A stretch of 41,828 nucleotides of DNA from the NCBI GenBank assembly GCA_013115125.1, contig JABANN010000295.1:1-41828 (forward strand), read 5' to 3'. A program made the position numbers and the translations under genes. Positions 1 to 12,087 of this stretch are shown here, piece by piece. How positions within the stretch are numbered: position 1 is the stretch's first letter; every line of letters begins with the position of its first letter. This stretch comes from Perkinsus olseni (lineage: Eukaryota > Perkinsozoa > Perkinsida). Below the pieces are notes generated by a model, which was not told where the DNA came from, did no database searches, and saw only the letters and a program-made list of their open reading frames with translations.

Positions 1-317
1 GCACGCATGCGCATACCACACTGCACGCATATACAAGGCAGAACTTGGCAGTCAGTGCGCATCAATCCTCAATACCCTCAAGGTAAAACATGATGAACTC
101 TATGGCACACAGTATTCGTCATCGAGTACTCGAGAAGGACTTCGATCGGCGAGAGGAAAAAAACTAAAGTTTTGAGGTCCATCGACGTCCTAAGGTTGTC
201 TCGTCACGAACAGTCGCACAGCCGCCGTTCACCAGGACATCCTCACGAAGGCGCGATGCAAGAAAAATTATTGCGCAGAAACAGCGATAGGACTCGTAGC
301 AACTGGACAGATATCAT
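1..317. other. Left-edge spacer
   Basis: This is sequence downstream of the patatin-like gene, which ends at 318 on the minus strand. The open frame on the plus strand here has no recognisable motif and partly overlaps the last patatin exon. I see no gene, RNA or repeat in it. Confidence 0.4.
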
Positions 318-1639
318 TCACACGGTAGACTGCAAACTGAGCAGCCCCTCCACATACTCGGAGAGCTTATTCACGGGATTCTCCTTCAGTTTCAACAGGC
401 TGCTCTCTCGGCCTCCACTTTCCAGAAAACGTACCGTCAGGAAGTACCTGAGGGACGAACACTACTGGAATTAAATACGACAGGGAATGAGCGCCCATCC
501 ACTGCTACCCCTCCTTGAAAGACGCGATCTGTCGCGCCGGCGCGAAAGGGTATAAACACTCGGCGAGGCTTCCAAGCAGGTCACATAGAGGCGGCCGAAA
601 GTTCAGCCATACAGCCGGAAAAGGACAGTAGCGTACGACTTTCGTCGGGTCGTGGTCATCGGGTACAGCAAACAGGTGCGAGAAGAAGCCGTCCGCCGAT
701 GGAAAATTCTGAGGGAGAACTCAGTGGATTTCAGTCGGCCGTTACAGCGGTAGTGGTTACATCAAGAGCAACCGTCTGTGTGAAGAACGGCGGTATACAG
801 ATGACAGCGCTGATCACTCTACAGAACTCCTCGAATGTCGCTGGGCACTTTAAACAGACAGGCGTCGGCCAGGGTCGGAAGGAAGTGATACCGAAAAATA
901 GCTGTTGACTATGACATCGTTGTTGCAACTGAGAGAACATCATAAGCATAAAGACACGTTCCCCTCTACTGTGTTCTACGAGCGAGTTTCACTACCACGA
1001 ATATTACCGTTTCTTCGGTAAGCCCGGCACAAGCTTTCAGCTCATCCACCAGCATCCGTGCGAACCACGAGACGTCCATCATGTAGCAGTTTCCGACGCC
1101 CTCACGAAGGACTCTAGCTCGACAACGGAAAACTGAGACACTACTTGAGCTCTAGGTAGCCCATACAAATCTACTTACGAGCCAAGCTCACAGCAACAAC
1201 ATCCAATTCCGGCGAACAGAGTAGAAGAGCTCCAATGGCTGATCCAGATATTGCAGTCACCCTCAACGCACTGAAAGTCGAGAGAATGATGCAACTCCGA
1301 AGAAGCAAGAATGGTTGACATTTACCTGATATCAACGTAGTCTCTGAGGGCTGCAACTGAGCCCAGCATGTAACCCATGCGAAGGCCACTACCGCCCAGT
1401 GCCAGAGTGGGCCTGTCGTCGACCACTGTCTCAGAGGTCTCCTTCTGTCGGGCTCTCCTTCGACGAGAGATACCCAGCGCAATCAAACCGCCAGCACTAA
1501 CGGCAACCGCCGCACCCAGAAGGTTTCGCTCGGACAGCCTCTGACACTTCTCCGAAGAAGCTAGTAGCTGCACCAACTTCAGACATCCCGCCCACTCGCT
1601 GTGGGCACTCCGAGCAAGGGAAATCGATGATGAGGACAT
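318..1639 (-). CDS. Patatin-like (PNPLA) protein, probable lost nucleophile
   Basis: Patatin-like proteins are lipid acyl hydrolases using a Ser-Asp dyad. The start at 1639 opens with a short N-terminal region and a hydrophobic segment (LLGAAVAVSAGGLIALGI), so the protein is probably membrane-anchored. Then comes the glycine-rich oxyanion block ALGGSGLRMGYMLGSVAAL at the end of exon 1 (to 1326). Exon 2 (top at 1270) reads VTAISGSAIGALLL, colinear with the family's AISGTSAGAL; the nucleophile serine column is Ala. A TFEEF segment follows near 800-850, then DGFFS (the Asp motif, near 690) and a C-terminal GYFLTVRFLE matching the usual GYxDxxRFL ending. Stop is TGA at 318-320. Some internal splice sites (0.5-1.0 kb) are tentative. 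The family call rests on four blocks in the right order; catalytic inactivity is inferred. Confidence 0.66.
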
Positions 1640-1852
1640 CGGTGGAAAATAACGAAAAGGCTACACTTCGCCAGCAACGATCGAACTGGACGTTCTGGGC
1701 ACCCCAAAACAAACTTCTCTGTCTCATAACAACAGCTGCAACGGCAGTGCTTATCATGCATCAACTTATGACTATCACAACCCTATATCGACGGACATCG
1801 GTGAAGATAGGGCATATTGCTCGGATCGAACTGAAAGACACAATCAGCCGTT

Positions 1853-4059
1853 TTACTGCTGCCGCCGTGGCTCTCTGCTTACTTCTCGTTGTACGCTAGC
1901 ATCCTCGCTAACCACCACTAAGGGACTTGCAACCGGCTTGGTCTTCACCTCCTGTAGGGCTCTGAGGCTGGCTGAGGATCTCGCCATAACAGACCCCTCG
2001 TTGCCATCGGTCTGCGACGACAATGTCTCCAGTACGCCACGGACGGATCTTTCATTGTGGATACTTCGAATCTGCTGGACCACCCAAATAAAAGCCCTAA
2101 GAAGATGAAACTCTACCTTGTGGTTCTCCTTCAAAGCCTGGCTCACGAGACTCTGCGTCTCATCGTCCACCGGCAACGGTTTCGAGTCCCACTCGGGTCG
2201 ACCATCCTGGTTGATCTGCCTGTACCGGTCCCTGGAAGGGCCCGGAGCAAGATGACCGGAACCAGCCTATCGACTCACCTGGTGGCACCCTCCGACGCTG
2301 CAACACTGCTCGAGAGCACGGAGTCCTCCCGTCCCTTCTGGCTCGCCGAGTCCTCGAAGCCAATGCCGCTTATTGAACCAACACCATCATCACTCTCCTT
2401 ATCACAATCTAACACCAAAAATACGCACGTTATCATTATCGATCCAATACGCGATCTGATGGCGCTCCAAAGCCCACACGGCCAACGACAGCCTCTGACC
2501 CAGTTGAATGTACAGGAAAGCTAAGCGTTCTCCGTTTGTGCTCACCATCATCCTCATCTACCACTCCAGCCTGCTCCTCTTTGAGCTCTCTCTCATACGC
2601 CTCCTGCAGGGACTTCCTGAAGCTCTCTTGTTCTCTGGTCAGCCTCCCAGCTCGATCCTGCAACATCAGATACCTCTTTACCTCAACAACGCCAAGCCCA
2701 TCATCTCGACACGAAAATCAAACAGCGATCGACTCCAACCCTCACCTTCATGACAGCCAGGGCAGTACGGAACTCCAAGTCGTTTATGTATTCATCAAAG
2801 TTGACACTCTCAGCAAACGCCAGCAGCTCCTCCTCATCAACCTGATTGCACCCCGTCCCTTTGACAATCCTGTCCCAGAACGACGACCCCACCTGAGCGG
2901 CCTCCACAGCTTGCGCTTCTGTAAGAGACCACACAGGTCGCTCCTTGGGTCCCTTGCCCGACTTTTTCTTCTTTCCACTGATTGCTTTCTCCATGCAGTC
3001 CCTGTCTGCGCAGCCCCCCTCAACGTCAGCAAGGTCTTCCTTTCGAATCCCATCATCTGCTTCACACGACTTTCTGGTATCCTCCAGTACCTGACTCAAC
3101 AACAGCATACACGATCGTTAGGCAGTAGACCAGAAACTAGTCCTCTTGATGGCACCAAGCCAGGCTTCCTTGAATATACGTGAGACCGTTTAGGAGCGGA
3201 CAGAACTACTCGACCCATCGCCGATTAATTGAGCAGGTTCTTTCTGTTCACAGATTTTACAGCAGGCGGGCCCTCTCAACACTCATCGTACCCTGCGAAC
3301 GTCCTCGCGTTGTCTCGCTGCAAATTCGCTGATCCTCTTCAGTCTCTCTTCCTCCTTCTTGACCGACTCCTCCTGAAGGACATCATTTACCGCCGATAAT
3401 CAGTGATGACCGCCAGTGGACCGGGAGGCGCCCGAGACCGACCTTCTGAGCCCGCTTAGCCGCCACGCCCTCAGCGAAGCTCTTGAGCCATTGTGTGTGC
3501 TTCCGCAGAGCCTGAGACATAACTCTATTCCCCCGCAAACTGAGAGCGGCCACAGCGCTAACTCACAGCAGTGGGAGCAGACAGTCGTTTTGACCAACAG
3601 TCAGTCGGACCAGCAACAGCGTTTGGGGGAGTCAGACCCAACTGAAGCGAACCCGATGACACTTAACAACGGACATCCCCACAAGCGATGAAGAGCCTAC
3701 CGGGTCATTATACGTCTTCGAGATTGCGGACCGGAAAGGAGGAGGTCCCTTCGACTCTAGCGCTACTCGTCGCTCCGCTTCAACATCTGCTGGTCGATTG
3801 CAGAGCATGACACCTTTGAAGTTCCCCAGACCTGCCCAACCACCACTCCTTACGGGACTATTTACACGCCCGAAGCGGCGCCTTGTAGGCTCCACGTGGA
3901 GCGGAAACAGTCCAGAGCGCGTGCTGGGGGCAATCGACAAGTATTACCCGAAGTTGGTTCGACGGGCATCGAGACGCTGGTTGAGGGAATGCCTTCAGCG
4001 GAGCCAAGCGAGACGTTCGGGTATATCGATATCGAGCCTCCCGACGCCTCAGCTGTCAT
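1853..4059 (-). CDS. Coiled-coil protein of unknown function
   Basis: Several minus-strand exons make one charged, helical protein. The likely start is at 4059 (MTAEASGGSISIYPNV...). Recognisable coding blocks are a helix ending KSFAEGVAAKRAQK (about 3.43-3.50 kb), a Glu/Lys-rich coil EESVKKEEERLKRISEF (about 3.31-3.38 kb), a Lys-rich linker and an acidic block EEELLAFAESVNFDEYI followed by NDLEFRTALAVMK (2.75-2.86 kb), another coil REQESFRKSLQEAYERELKE (2.56-2.66 kb), and a C-terminal exon ending at 1853. The FDEYINDLE-type block recalls flagellar or cytoskeletal coiled-coil proteins, but I cannot name the family. Exon borders between the blocks are not all resolved. It is followed after about 210 bp by the patatin-like gene on the same strand. 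Confidence 0.6.
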
Positions 4060-4693
4060 TGGCTTGAATACTGTGTGAAGCGCTGTGATTGTCCCGTCCC
4101 TACCACACGCCGCACAAATACACTCTACTCATAGTTACAACACGATAAGCAACTTGCTGCATATCTCCGTCCCGTAGGGCCAACCAACTCGTCGACAGTG
4201 CTATCAGGGAAAAGAGAGAAGGACGATGGATTTAACAAAAAAGCGCCGAGAAGATCAGTTCAAAATGCGCTCAATGGTCAATCAATCGTGAGGAAAATGC
4301 TAGAGAGAGCAAGATTGGCAAGATCTTGCCCCAGCGCCATCACGAAAGTGATCTACCCTCGTTGTACGTTGGCAGCCTGTCAGCATCACCGATTCTCCGG
4401 CTGTCGAAGATTCAGTAACACTGATAAGTGCCCCATGGGCCCTGTGAGGTTGCACTGAGCGCACAATCACGCTTTAATCTTGTGAAGATTCATGAAGATT
4501 ATCCTCGATAGGGGACGGCTGATCATCCGCTCGCATAGGTTAGGTGCCTAGCATCCGCTGTCTCTAAGTTAGAGCTCACTTTGGACTGCTGAACTCAACA
4601 AAGCGATACTGTTAAAAAACTGCAGTTAATAGAGTTCGGACTCTGTCTGACAACAACTGAACTGCCGCAGGTCCAAGAACATCACCGCTGCCA
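4060..4693. other. Spacer, no gene seen
   Basis: The stretch lies between the coiled-coil gene start and the end of the scramblase-like gene. The 86-codon plus-strand frame in it has no family features and no splice partner. I see no RNA gene or repeat. Confidence 0.35.
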
Positions 4694-5974
4694 TTAGGAG
4701 AGCCTAAACCAACACACTGTCCACAACAGGAAAAAAGCAAAGCCCGAGAGTACGTATATATCTTCGGTCCGCGTTTGCTTCCTGCCAGGAGAATCGTAGC
4801 CTCTAGCCTTAAGAAGCCAGTCGTCTGATTGTGAATCCGAGAGCTCCACATAAAACCTGTCGGCCGTCGGTGAAAGTCGGCAACTCGATTGGCACACTTC
4901 TGAACCTGAACGGGGACATGAGATGCTCGCGTCCGAGCCCCATGCTTCGGTACGGAGAGAACGGGATACTAGCAACAAGTACAGTCACACAGTGCCATCC
5001 GTCCCATCTCACATGAGGGACTGGCCTTGGTGACACGTCCAACTACAGATTCGTTCTCATCAAGGATGACAAACCGCACATGCCGGCACGCGCCGATGCA
5101 GAAGCAACACGACGTGCAACAACAGAGGACGGGTATTTGACAGCCGCTGCCTGAGAATGACGATTATTTTCCCAGCGACACGCCCACATCAAAAGTGGCG
5201 CTGCTCACCGGTTATGTAAAACCGTTCTGACTCTACGAGCTCGTCGCCAGGCAGCTCTATTTCCAGCCTCATCGAACCCGAAGGAAAACAGAAGAGGCAC
5301 TCCCTAGTGCAGTCCCGAATGCTGCCAATGACACTTCCAGCGTCAATCTCCCTCACAGTGAGCGTGTCACCATTGGCTGAGGCTTGCAAGAACGGCACCT
5401 GGGTAATGCTTCACTCAACGTCACTCGATAAACACAAATTCTCACCAGCGTGGGAGTGACGGGTCTCAAAAGGTCGACGGTGAAGTTGACCGGCCGCGAG
5501 TGCGGTGGCGAGCACCACGCCGTCCACAAGCCATCCCAAGCCTGTCTACCGCGGAAGACCTCCCTCCCTGACCCAGGGCGTCGCTCTGAAACGCAGATCT
5601 CGCCGTTGACCCCCGGTGAAGCCGATGCCTACGCTGTGTTATCGGATCTATCGAGCCTGGAGCATCTTCGCTGTGTTCAATCACTTTGTATTCATTCCCG
5701 AGCACTACAGTGCAGCACATCGGCACCAGGCAGGGGTAAAAACTGACGACCAGCCGAGCGGAAGTTCACCCGATTCACCGACAGCCGACGACCACCACCT
5801 ACACGTCGCCCACCGGTACCGACTGTGCAACAGTGAACTCGCGTTGTAGAAATGCAGTTGATATCATAAACCGGCCACTTCGAGTCTCCCTGAGGTCACA
5901 TGAGTGCACTGGAGACAATGGCAACGGGAGCGCTCGCCTCACACAGCATCAGCTCCAATGTACTCTGACGGCAT
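4694..5974 (-). CDS. Scramblase-like membrane protein (tentative)
   Basis: At least four minus-strand exons join: one ending RPVNFTVDLLRPVTPTL at about 5453, spliced cleanly (CTG|GTGAGA...CCCAG|GTG) to VPFLQASANGDTLTVREI with a GSVIGSIRDCTRECLFCF block (5.19-5.40 kb), then HVRFVILDENESVVGRVTK (about 5.03-5.09 kb), then DRFYVELSDSQSDDWLLKA (about 4.80-4.86 kb) and a hydrophobic C-terminal segment SGFAFFLLWTVCWF. Repeated beta-strand units with 'G.VIG/VVG' turns, a Cys cluster and a single hydrophobic helix near the C-terminus fit phospholipid scramblases (12-stranded barrel around one helix). No single motif is decisive, so another beta-rich membrane protein remains possible. The start at 5974 (MPSEYIGADA) is tentative, and the exact C-terminus is uncertain. 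Confidence 0.42.
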
Positions 5975-6285
5975 CTCGTTTTGGGTCGGGGGAAAACTCA
6001 CGGTCTGAGGTTGCCCTAATACATTATGGCTATTCATAGAAAATAAGATACTACACAAGACAGGGGGCGCTGATGCAACATCCTCAACGAGAGCAGCCAG
6101 ATCCCCATACCTCCCAGCTCATGGTCCATGAGTCACGGACGCGCGGTCCAACTGCACTGAGCAGAGCGTGAACTCCCAACCCCGAAATGAAGCATCCTGT
6201 TACTGAACGAGCACATACATTAGACAGTTGGATAGAAACCTTTACGTTGACGTTATTGACAGTGGCATATGGTAAAGTCACGCAT
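5975..6285. other. Spacer between two minus-strand genes
   Basis: It lies downstream of UTP6 and upstream of the scramblase-like gene. It probably carries the UTP6 3' end and the promoter of the next gene. No gene, RNA motif or repeat is visible. Confidence 0.35.
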
Positions 6286-9200
6286 CTACTCCTCATCCAC
6301 GATCTTTTGGTACTGGGCCGCGAAAGTGGCATGAGCCGATGGCGGCAAGTCTTGGAGTGCCCTCCAGTACCTATCCCGTAGCACGTGCGCCACCGAAGTC
6401 CCCAGCCCAGTCCCTTACAATGCCGAGTCGCCCGCCTTGCTCGTTGCGTACTTCAACCACCACTCCACCAACTCCGGCAGCATCGACGGCACAGATGACA
6501 GCAGCGAGATGATGGACTCGAACAAACGTTTCTGTTCCCGCACGGAGATATCTTCACCGGCCAACAGCTAACAAGGGACTTCCTCTCGGACGCAGGCGGC
6601 ATGCCATTGTCTTACGCATTCCGCACAGGGGACGGCGACCCGGGCGAGCTGCTCCTTAGTCCACTTCGCTACTGCAGCGTTCCGACGACTCTTAGCCTCA
6701 GCGAGGCAGTCCCTAGCGAGCTCCTCGGCGGCCTCTCGGGACTTAGCTGTCGCCAGATAAGCAGTGCAGACCTAAGTGGACGGAGGAGGCGGTGGAAAGG
6801 TGGTAAGCTCAGCGGCGAGTCACCTGGCCACAGCACTCCGGCTTGGAGCACAGTAGTAGACCGAAGACATGGTCCTGACCAGCCTCCATCACATGGGGCA
6901 GGAACGCCTCGGCCGCTTCCGCGCCTGATAAACGCAACCCTTCATGAAGCGAACCCAACGTGGCACGCCGGCTCCCGAAAGCCTTCAGCAGAGCTAGTGG
7001 TGTCAGAAAGGCGTCCTTCCAATGCATAGCCTGAGCCCAACGCTAACCTCCCACCCAGCGATCGATGATGAGAGCTGTCTTGAAGCCAAGCATTGATGTC
7101 CGTCTTGCATCCCATCTTAGAGCCTATGACCAGCAAGTCAACTCCCTGGGTGGAGGGCTTCAGGCACTCCTCCTCGACGTGGGCAACAACTTCCTGCGGC
7201 GCCAGCAGGCTTGGGCTCAGCGTCTGATAGTCACCGAGCGGAGAGTCCCATGGAGCAGCTAGACAATAGAAGTACCTTAGCGCCTTCGATCAACGCAGCG
7301 AGCATATCACCAGAAGCCTGCTTGGCGAATGACCAGAGGACGGTGGCTGCCAATTCTGGATCCACCGTTACTGCCGGAAGGGCTGCCCAAACATCGTCTT
7401 CCTTGTCTTCAGCGTCTGCAATGATACGAAACTCGAACACTATCGGAAAACACTAGAGGCTCCTCGCCTACTGTCTGCGTTGCTCGACTCTCCGGTAGTT
7501 GCATCATCCAGGATGAACGCTCTTGATTTCAGACAGAACGTCACGAAGGCCTTCAGCCGCTCCACCGACTCGGCGTCCACGATGGAGCTCACAGCCTAAT
7601 GAGATAGCCAAAATATTCCCTCGATGAGGAGCCATCCATTCATTACCCGTGTTAGCCTTTTTTCGCTCGCTCCTTCCGGTCCCTGCCACTTGAGACGCCA
7701 CTCAACCTCCGCCAGCTGAGGATACTCCTTCGACTGCTCTACGCAGGCGCTAATGGCCGATACCTGACGTATGGTACGGTGCAACCGAGCATGAACCGTA
7801 CTCGAACTGGCAGTCTCTACGGGGCAGCGCTCAACGTACTAAACATGGTTGCGCTCGATGCGCCACTCGAATGATTCGTTGCCTGCCCTACGAATAATCT
7901 CATCTCCCATCAGCGCGCGAGAACTTCCGAGATCTCTCGATTGTCGGCGATGGCGAAAGGCTACAGTGACGTCGCTACTACCATCAGATCGCCCAGACCA
8001 GCCACTTCCCGCCCAGCCGCAGATACTGATTCTTGCAGTCTCAGTACAACATCGAGAAAGTGCAATAGCTGCAAAAATAGGCTCGAGTCCTTCCGGAGAA
8101 AGAAGCAGTACTACGAAGCGCGGAAGAGACGGGGTTCCGGCCAGATCCGACACTCCATGCTTGAAGAGAACTTCTAGGACTGCGCAAGATACCTGCGTGA
8201 AGGATAGAGGAAATGATCGAGCATCTCTAGTGCAAGTGTATACCTCCTCGTTGCCTTTGAGAGATCTGTTCAGAGCAACCGCCTCTAGCTTGATGAATGC
8301 CGAGAGCAGCTCGGCCCTACCGTTCGTCCCAGGTGGTACAACGCGTAGGGCTCGTTGCATCAGGGACCTACGGATCCGTCGTCGATTGACGTGCACGGAA
8401 GGAACGAACCGCGGAGGAGAACTGCACATTCCCTATACTACCTTGCATTGTGAAGATGGCCGAGGCGGACCTCACGGTCACAGGCGATCAACCATAGGCC
8501 ATGGTCCGAAGGGAAGTAGCGCAAAGCACGCATTACGATCTTCAACAGCATTTTAGTGCCTACCGACGATCGGAAGATACGGCAAGTCCAGCAGGCACCA
8601 GTGACGTGTCAAAAGTCTAGGGTACGACGAGTGTGGTACTTACTTCCTGAGTCCATGCAGTACTGTAGATAATGGTACCATAAAGGAAGATCCTTCGACC
8701 CGAAGCGAGCTAGGCACCTGAATGGGATACGATATAGTCCACCAGTTGAGAATAATCCGAGCTCAGCCCGAAAGAGTCGGTGCAAGGACCGCCGTATCAT
8801 CCGCATCTGCGTTGTATCGAACCACCAACCGCGGAGAACTACTCATCTATCCCCGCATAATCGCTACTACCTGTCGTATATGCTGTGGATGCGGCGCTGT
8901 ATCGAAATGTCCGAAATACTGCGTTTACGAACACTATCCTTTATCCCGGCTAATCTGAGAGAGGCCCGCAATTCTTCGTGACACACAGGTAAGAAGGCAG
9001 GCTTGCGCTCATTGATACTACCTCTTCCGCCGCGTGTTCTCCACCTTAACTTCGTGCTTAATGTACTTGAGAAATCTGACCGAGTCGTTTCAGTACACCC
9101 TGTGGGCTCCGCGGGACTGCCTCCCTCGAGTTCTACAGTTCCCAACTTACTGGGCTTTGGTGCAATTGCCAGCTTGGAGTTCGTACTCCATATTGCGCCG

Positions 9201-9377
9201 TTTCTTCACGATTTCTCTGAGCTCCTTGACAGTGAAAACCTGACGGAGGGAGCCTTGCCATTCAATGGCCGTTTGAGACAGCCTCTCCCCCATCCCCTTC
9301 AGCCTTACCCCTTTCTCTTGCAGGTCCATGAGCTCAGGAAGCATTGCTTCCATATTCTCCTGTACGACGTCAGACAT
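6286..9377 (-). CDS. UTP6: U3 snoRNP protein UTP6 (SSU processome, HAT repeats)
   Basis: UTP6 is a half-a-TPR (HAT) repeat scaffold of the small-subunit processome, needed for 18S rRNA processing in the nucleolus. The N-terminus MSDVVQENMEAMLPELMDL, followed after a splice by FTVKELREIVKKRRNMEYEL, is the family signature. It continues with FLKYIKHEVKVENTRRKR (about 9.03-9.08 kb), KDSVRKRSISDISIQRRIH (8.88-8.94 kb), the HAT helix DLPLWYHYLQYCMDSGS (8.65-8.70 kb), VMRALRYFPSDHGLWLIAC (about 8.50-8.54 kb) and LMQRALRVVPPG (8.33-8.36 kb). Later exons are more divergent helices, and the end RDRYWRALQDLPPSAHATF with stop at 6286-6288 matches the UTP6 C-terminal YWRAL block. There are about ten or more introns; several mid-gene borders (7.0-8.3 kb) are not fixed. 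The gene is divergent from gpsA across a 566-bp gap that holds a tRNA gene. Confidence 0.85.
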
Positions 9378-9631
9378 GACAGGATAGGATCATTAACAAG
9401 CTGTCACAATGTTAGTGTTGATAGAGACGTTGAGAAGGCGGCTTATGTCACGTCACGCGCAGTCTGGGCCAATTACAGACTTACAGCCAACAAGTCCTCG
9501 CGCCTTCAGTGCTCCTGCGGCGTGTGTCCAATCGATGCCTGACTTCTGAACAATGTTTCCCTACTGGGACGTTTACCTAGAGCACAAACTCTCCTATTTT
9601 ATGTCCATCGGGCCGTTAGTATTACACCAGA

Positions 9632-9702
9632 GACCTCGTGGCGCAATGGAAGCGCGTCGGTTTCCGGAGCCGAAGGTTGCGGGTTCAAGTCCCGCCGGGG
9701 TT
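9632..9702 (+). tRNA. tRNA-Arg (anticodon CCG)
   Basis: A full 71-nt cloverleaf is visible without intron. The acceptor GACCTCG pairs with CGGGGTT (with G-U wobbles), the D stem GCGC pairs with GCGC around AATGGAA, the anticodon stem TCGGT pairs with GCCGA around loop TTCCGGA (anticodon CCG at loop positions 3-5), and the T stem GCGGG pairs with CCCGC around TTCAAGT. The variable loop is five bases. It would read the Arg codon CGG. CCA is not encoded. It sits in the divergent spacer between UTP6 and gpsA. Confidence 0.93.
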
Positions 9703-9943
9703 ATTTAGTCTTGGCTGTCGCAGCACAATGTTGGGTTTTCTTATTCGCAAGTCTGAAGGATAGTGTACTAGCCTACGGCACACAGAAGAGCAGTAGGATT
9801 CGGCGTTTTCTGAGTGAGGGCGCTAGAGGCCTCAGCAATTCATTCTCTGAGAGCCACTTACCAATACTTCTCTTGTGGATAGTCCCCTTAAATCTTTTGA
9901 AGTCCTAGTAGTTTTTACTCTCCATCTCATGGACAAGGATACA

Positions 9944-11816
9944 ATGCCTTCTAACGAACGCTCGAACTCGCTGATGACGGAAGCCATCAGTCGCGCCGCT
10001 GTTATCGGAGGCGGAAGTTTCGGTACAGCACTCGCTTTGGTTCTTGCTAGAAAGGGATGTGAAGTATCGGTTTGGGCGAGGACTGAGGAGCAGTGCCAAA
10101 GGGTAAGCATAGAGAGCGTACGTTAGTCTCCTAAGGCTCCCTTTTTCTCTTCGGTATTTTTCTCATGTATATGAGAGAACGGAAGTGACACACACCTACG
10201 AGTGCTCTACGTCTGATCTGTTTTGTTGGCGATCGATTGACCATTGATTAGGTTAACGAAACCCGTGAGAATAAGAATTATATGCCAGGCGTCACCCTTC
10301 CAGAGTCCATCCATTGGACGAATTCCGTGGAAGAAGCCGTGGAAGGTGAGACCTCGTAGTCAGGCTCGTCCGTTCTTCGTACTAAACTCTCGATTTTTGA
10401 CTTGGTTTTTGCGCGTTGTCCAGGGATAGTCGGATCCCCTCGTTCTTCTCAGACGTCGAAATGGTGCTCCTCGTCATACCAACACAATTCCTAAGGAACT
10501 TCGTAGCATCTAACAGGTAGTTTTGAAATACGATAATATGGTCGCGAGTCACGCCTGCCAGGCGTCTTGCATCTAGAGCATTTCTCGCTTTTCTAATAGG
10601 TTGTTTGACTTAGGGCAATCCTCCCTGTCGGCGTTCCCATTGTCCTCTGTGCGAAGGGTATTGAGGTTGACTCGCTGGAAACTCCGTATCAAATCGTTGA
10701 GGATGAGCTCCCTGGTAAGCGCACGTCTGGAAGTCTTGTAGTGCGGTTGCCATGATCTGCGGTGGCAAGTTGATCACTCGGAGCCTAATCCGTCGCCTTG
10801 CCTTATGAATGCTGCTGTGTCGTTCATCTGGGGTTCTAACACCGTTCAACGGGTTCCCATATTAGGTAAATACAGCAAGTACCTAGCCGTCCTCGCTGGC
10901 CCTTCGTTTGCTAAGGAGATGGCTCAGAATCAACCCACGAACGTCACTGTAGCCTCGAAGAACAGAGAAGTCGCTACGAGGGTAGGGCCTACTTATCCAC
11001 AAGCCTGTGCCGCCGTCTCGGGAGAGCCGCTGAGTAGAGTTTTGCTAGTGTAGTTCTGTGTGGCAGGTACAAAGTCAGCTGTCCAGCCGAGAAGCTAACT
11101 TCCGTGTTTACACTTCTGATGATTTTATCGGCTGCGAGATTTGCGGTGCCGTCAAGAATGTAGGCGATTCCCTCTGACCGGATTCGCCGTAGACTCCTGC
11201 GTTTCGGTGTAGGTGCTTGCTATTGCTTCTGGAGCTTCCACTGGTTTGGGGTTCGGTAACAACACCAGAGCAGCGCTCATATGCCGAGGCCTTGCGGAAC
11301 TCAATCGCTTAGGTGAGCCTCGATAACTAACAGCTGTATTCAACCCTCCGCTGCCTTCGATTGGGAGCGGAACATTTGTCCCTGGTTTCAGCGAGAAAGA
11401 TGGGATCCAACTCAAAGTGTATGTCGGGGTTGGCTGGCGTTGGCGATTTGTTGCTGACCTGTTCTTCCGAGCTTTCCCGGAACTTTACGGTAGGATACCC
11501 GGGGTGTTCGGAGCTGGTGACCCGCTGCGTTGTTCTTAGGTCGGCTATCGACTTGCCAAAGGAGAGACGCTGGAGGAGATCAATTCCTCAATGAAGAGCG
11601 TGGCGGAGGGAGTGGCCACTGCGAAGAGTCTGTGGACACTGGCTGATCAGTTGGACGTTGACATGCCTATCAGTAAGCGCTTCAAGGCGTGAACCCTCGG
11701 ACGTGTATTGAACCTCTATCGTCGTAGGTGGCGAGGTGTACAAGGTGCTCTATGAAGGGAAAGACGTTAGAGAAGCTCTGACACTACTGCAGAGCCGTCC
11801 CCTTCGGGAAGAGTAG
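9944..11816 (+). CDS. gpsA: NAD-dependent glycerol-3-phosphate dehydrogenase
   Basis: The enzyme interconverts dihydroxyacetone phosphate and sn-glycerol-3-phosphate, feeding glycerolipid synthesis and redox balance. Ten exons join in phase: 9944-10102, 10252-10345, 10453-10516, 10614-10714, 10866-10981, 11067-11159, 11213-11312, 11392-11489, 11540-11672 and 11728-11816, giving 348 residues, the usual length. The Rossmann fingerprint [12 protein letters not shown] is near residue 20; [25 protein letters not shown] and [10 protein letters not shown] follow, then the catalytic-lysine block EICGAVKNV joined to [33 protein letters not shown] and [13 protein letters not shown]. The architecture is the bacterial-type GpsA fold. 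In-frame upstream ATG at 9929 and downstream ATG at 9977 are alternative starts. No clear targeting peptide or transmembrane segment is seen, so a cytosolic location is likely. Confidence 0.95.
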
Positions 11817-12087
11817 AGCATCAACGGCAGCGACCTATGCCCAGTTTTTACGCTTTCACAGGCAGGTGGTTGTCGCTGTATCGAACTCTGTATTTCACTT
11901 CCAACTCTTAGTAAATACTTGTTTCTCATCCGTCACTCATACTGGTGTTGATTAGTTTGCTGGAGGGAGCACAGTCGTGGTGAGCGACGCTGACGGGACG
12001 ACCCGTGAGTGCTTCGATGCGCACGGAAGCTGCCTGTCGGACTCTTGACCCGCAGTCGTTGATTTACGGTCAGCTGCACGACCACTA

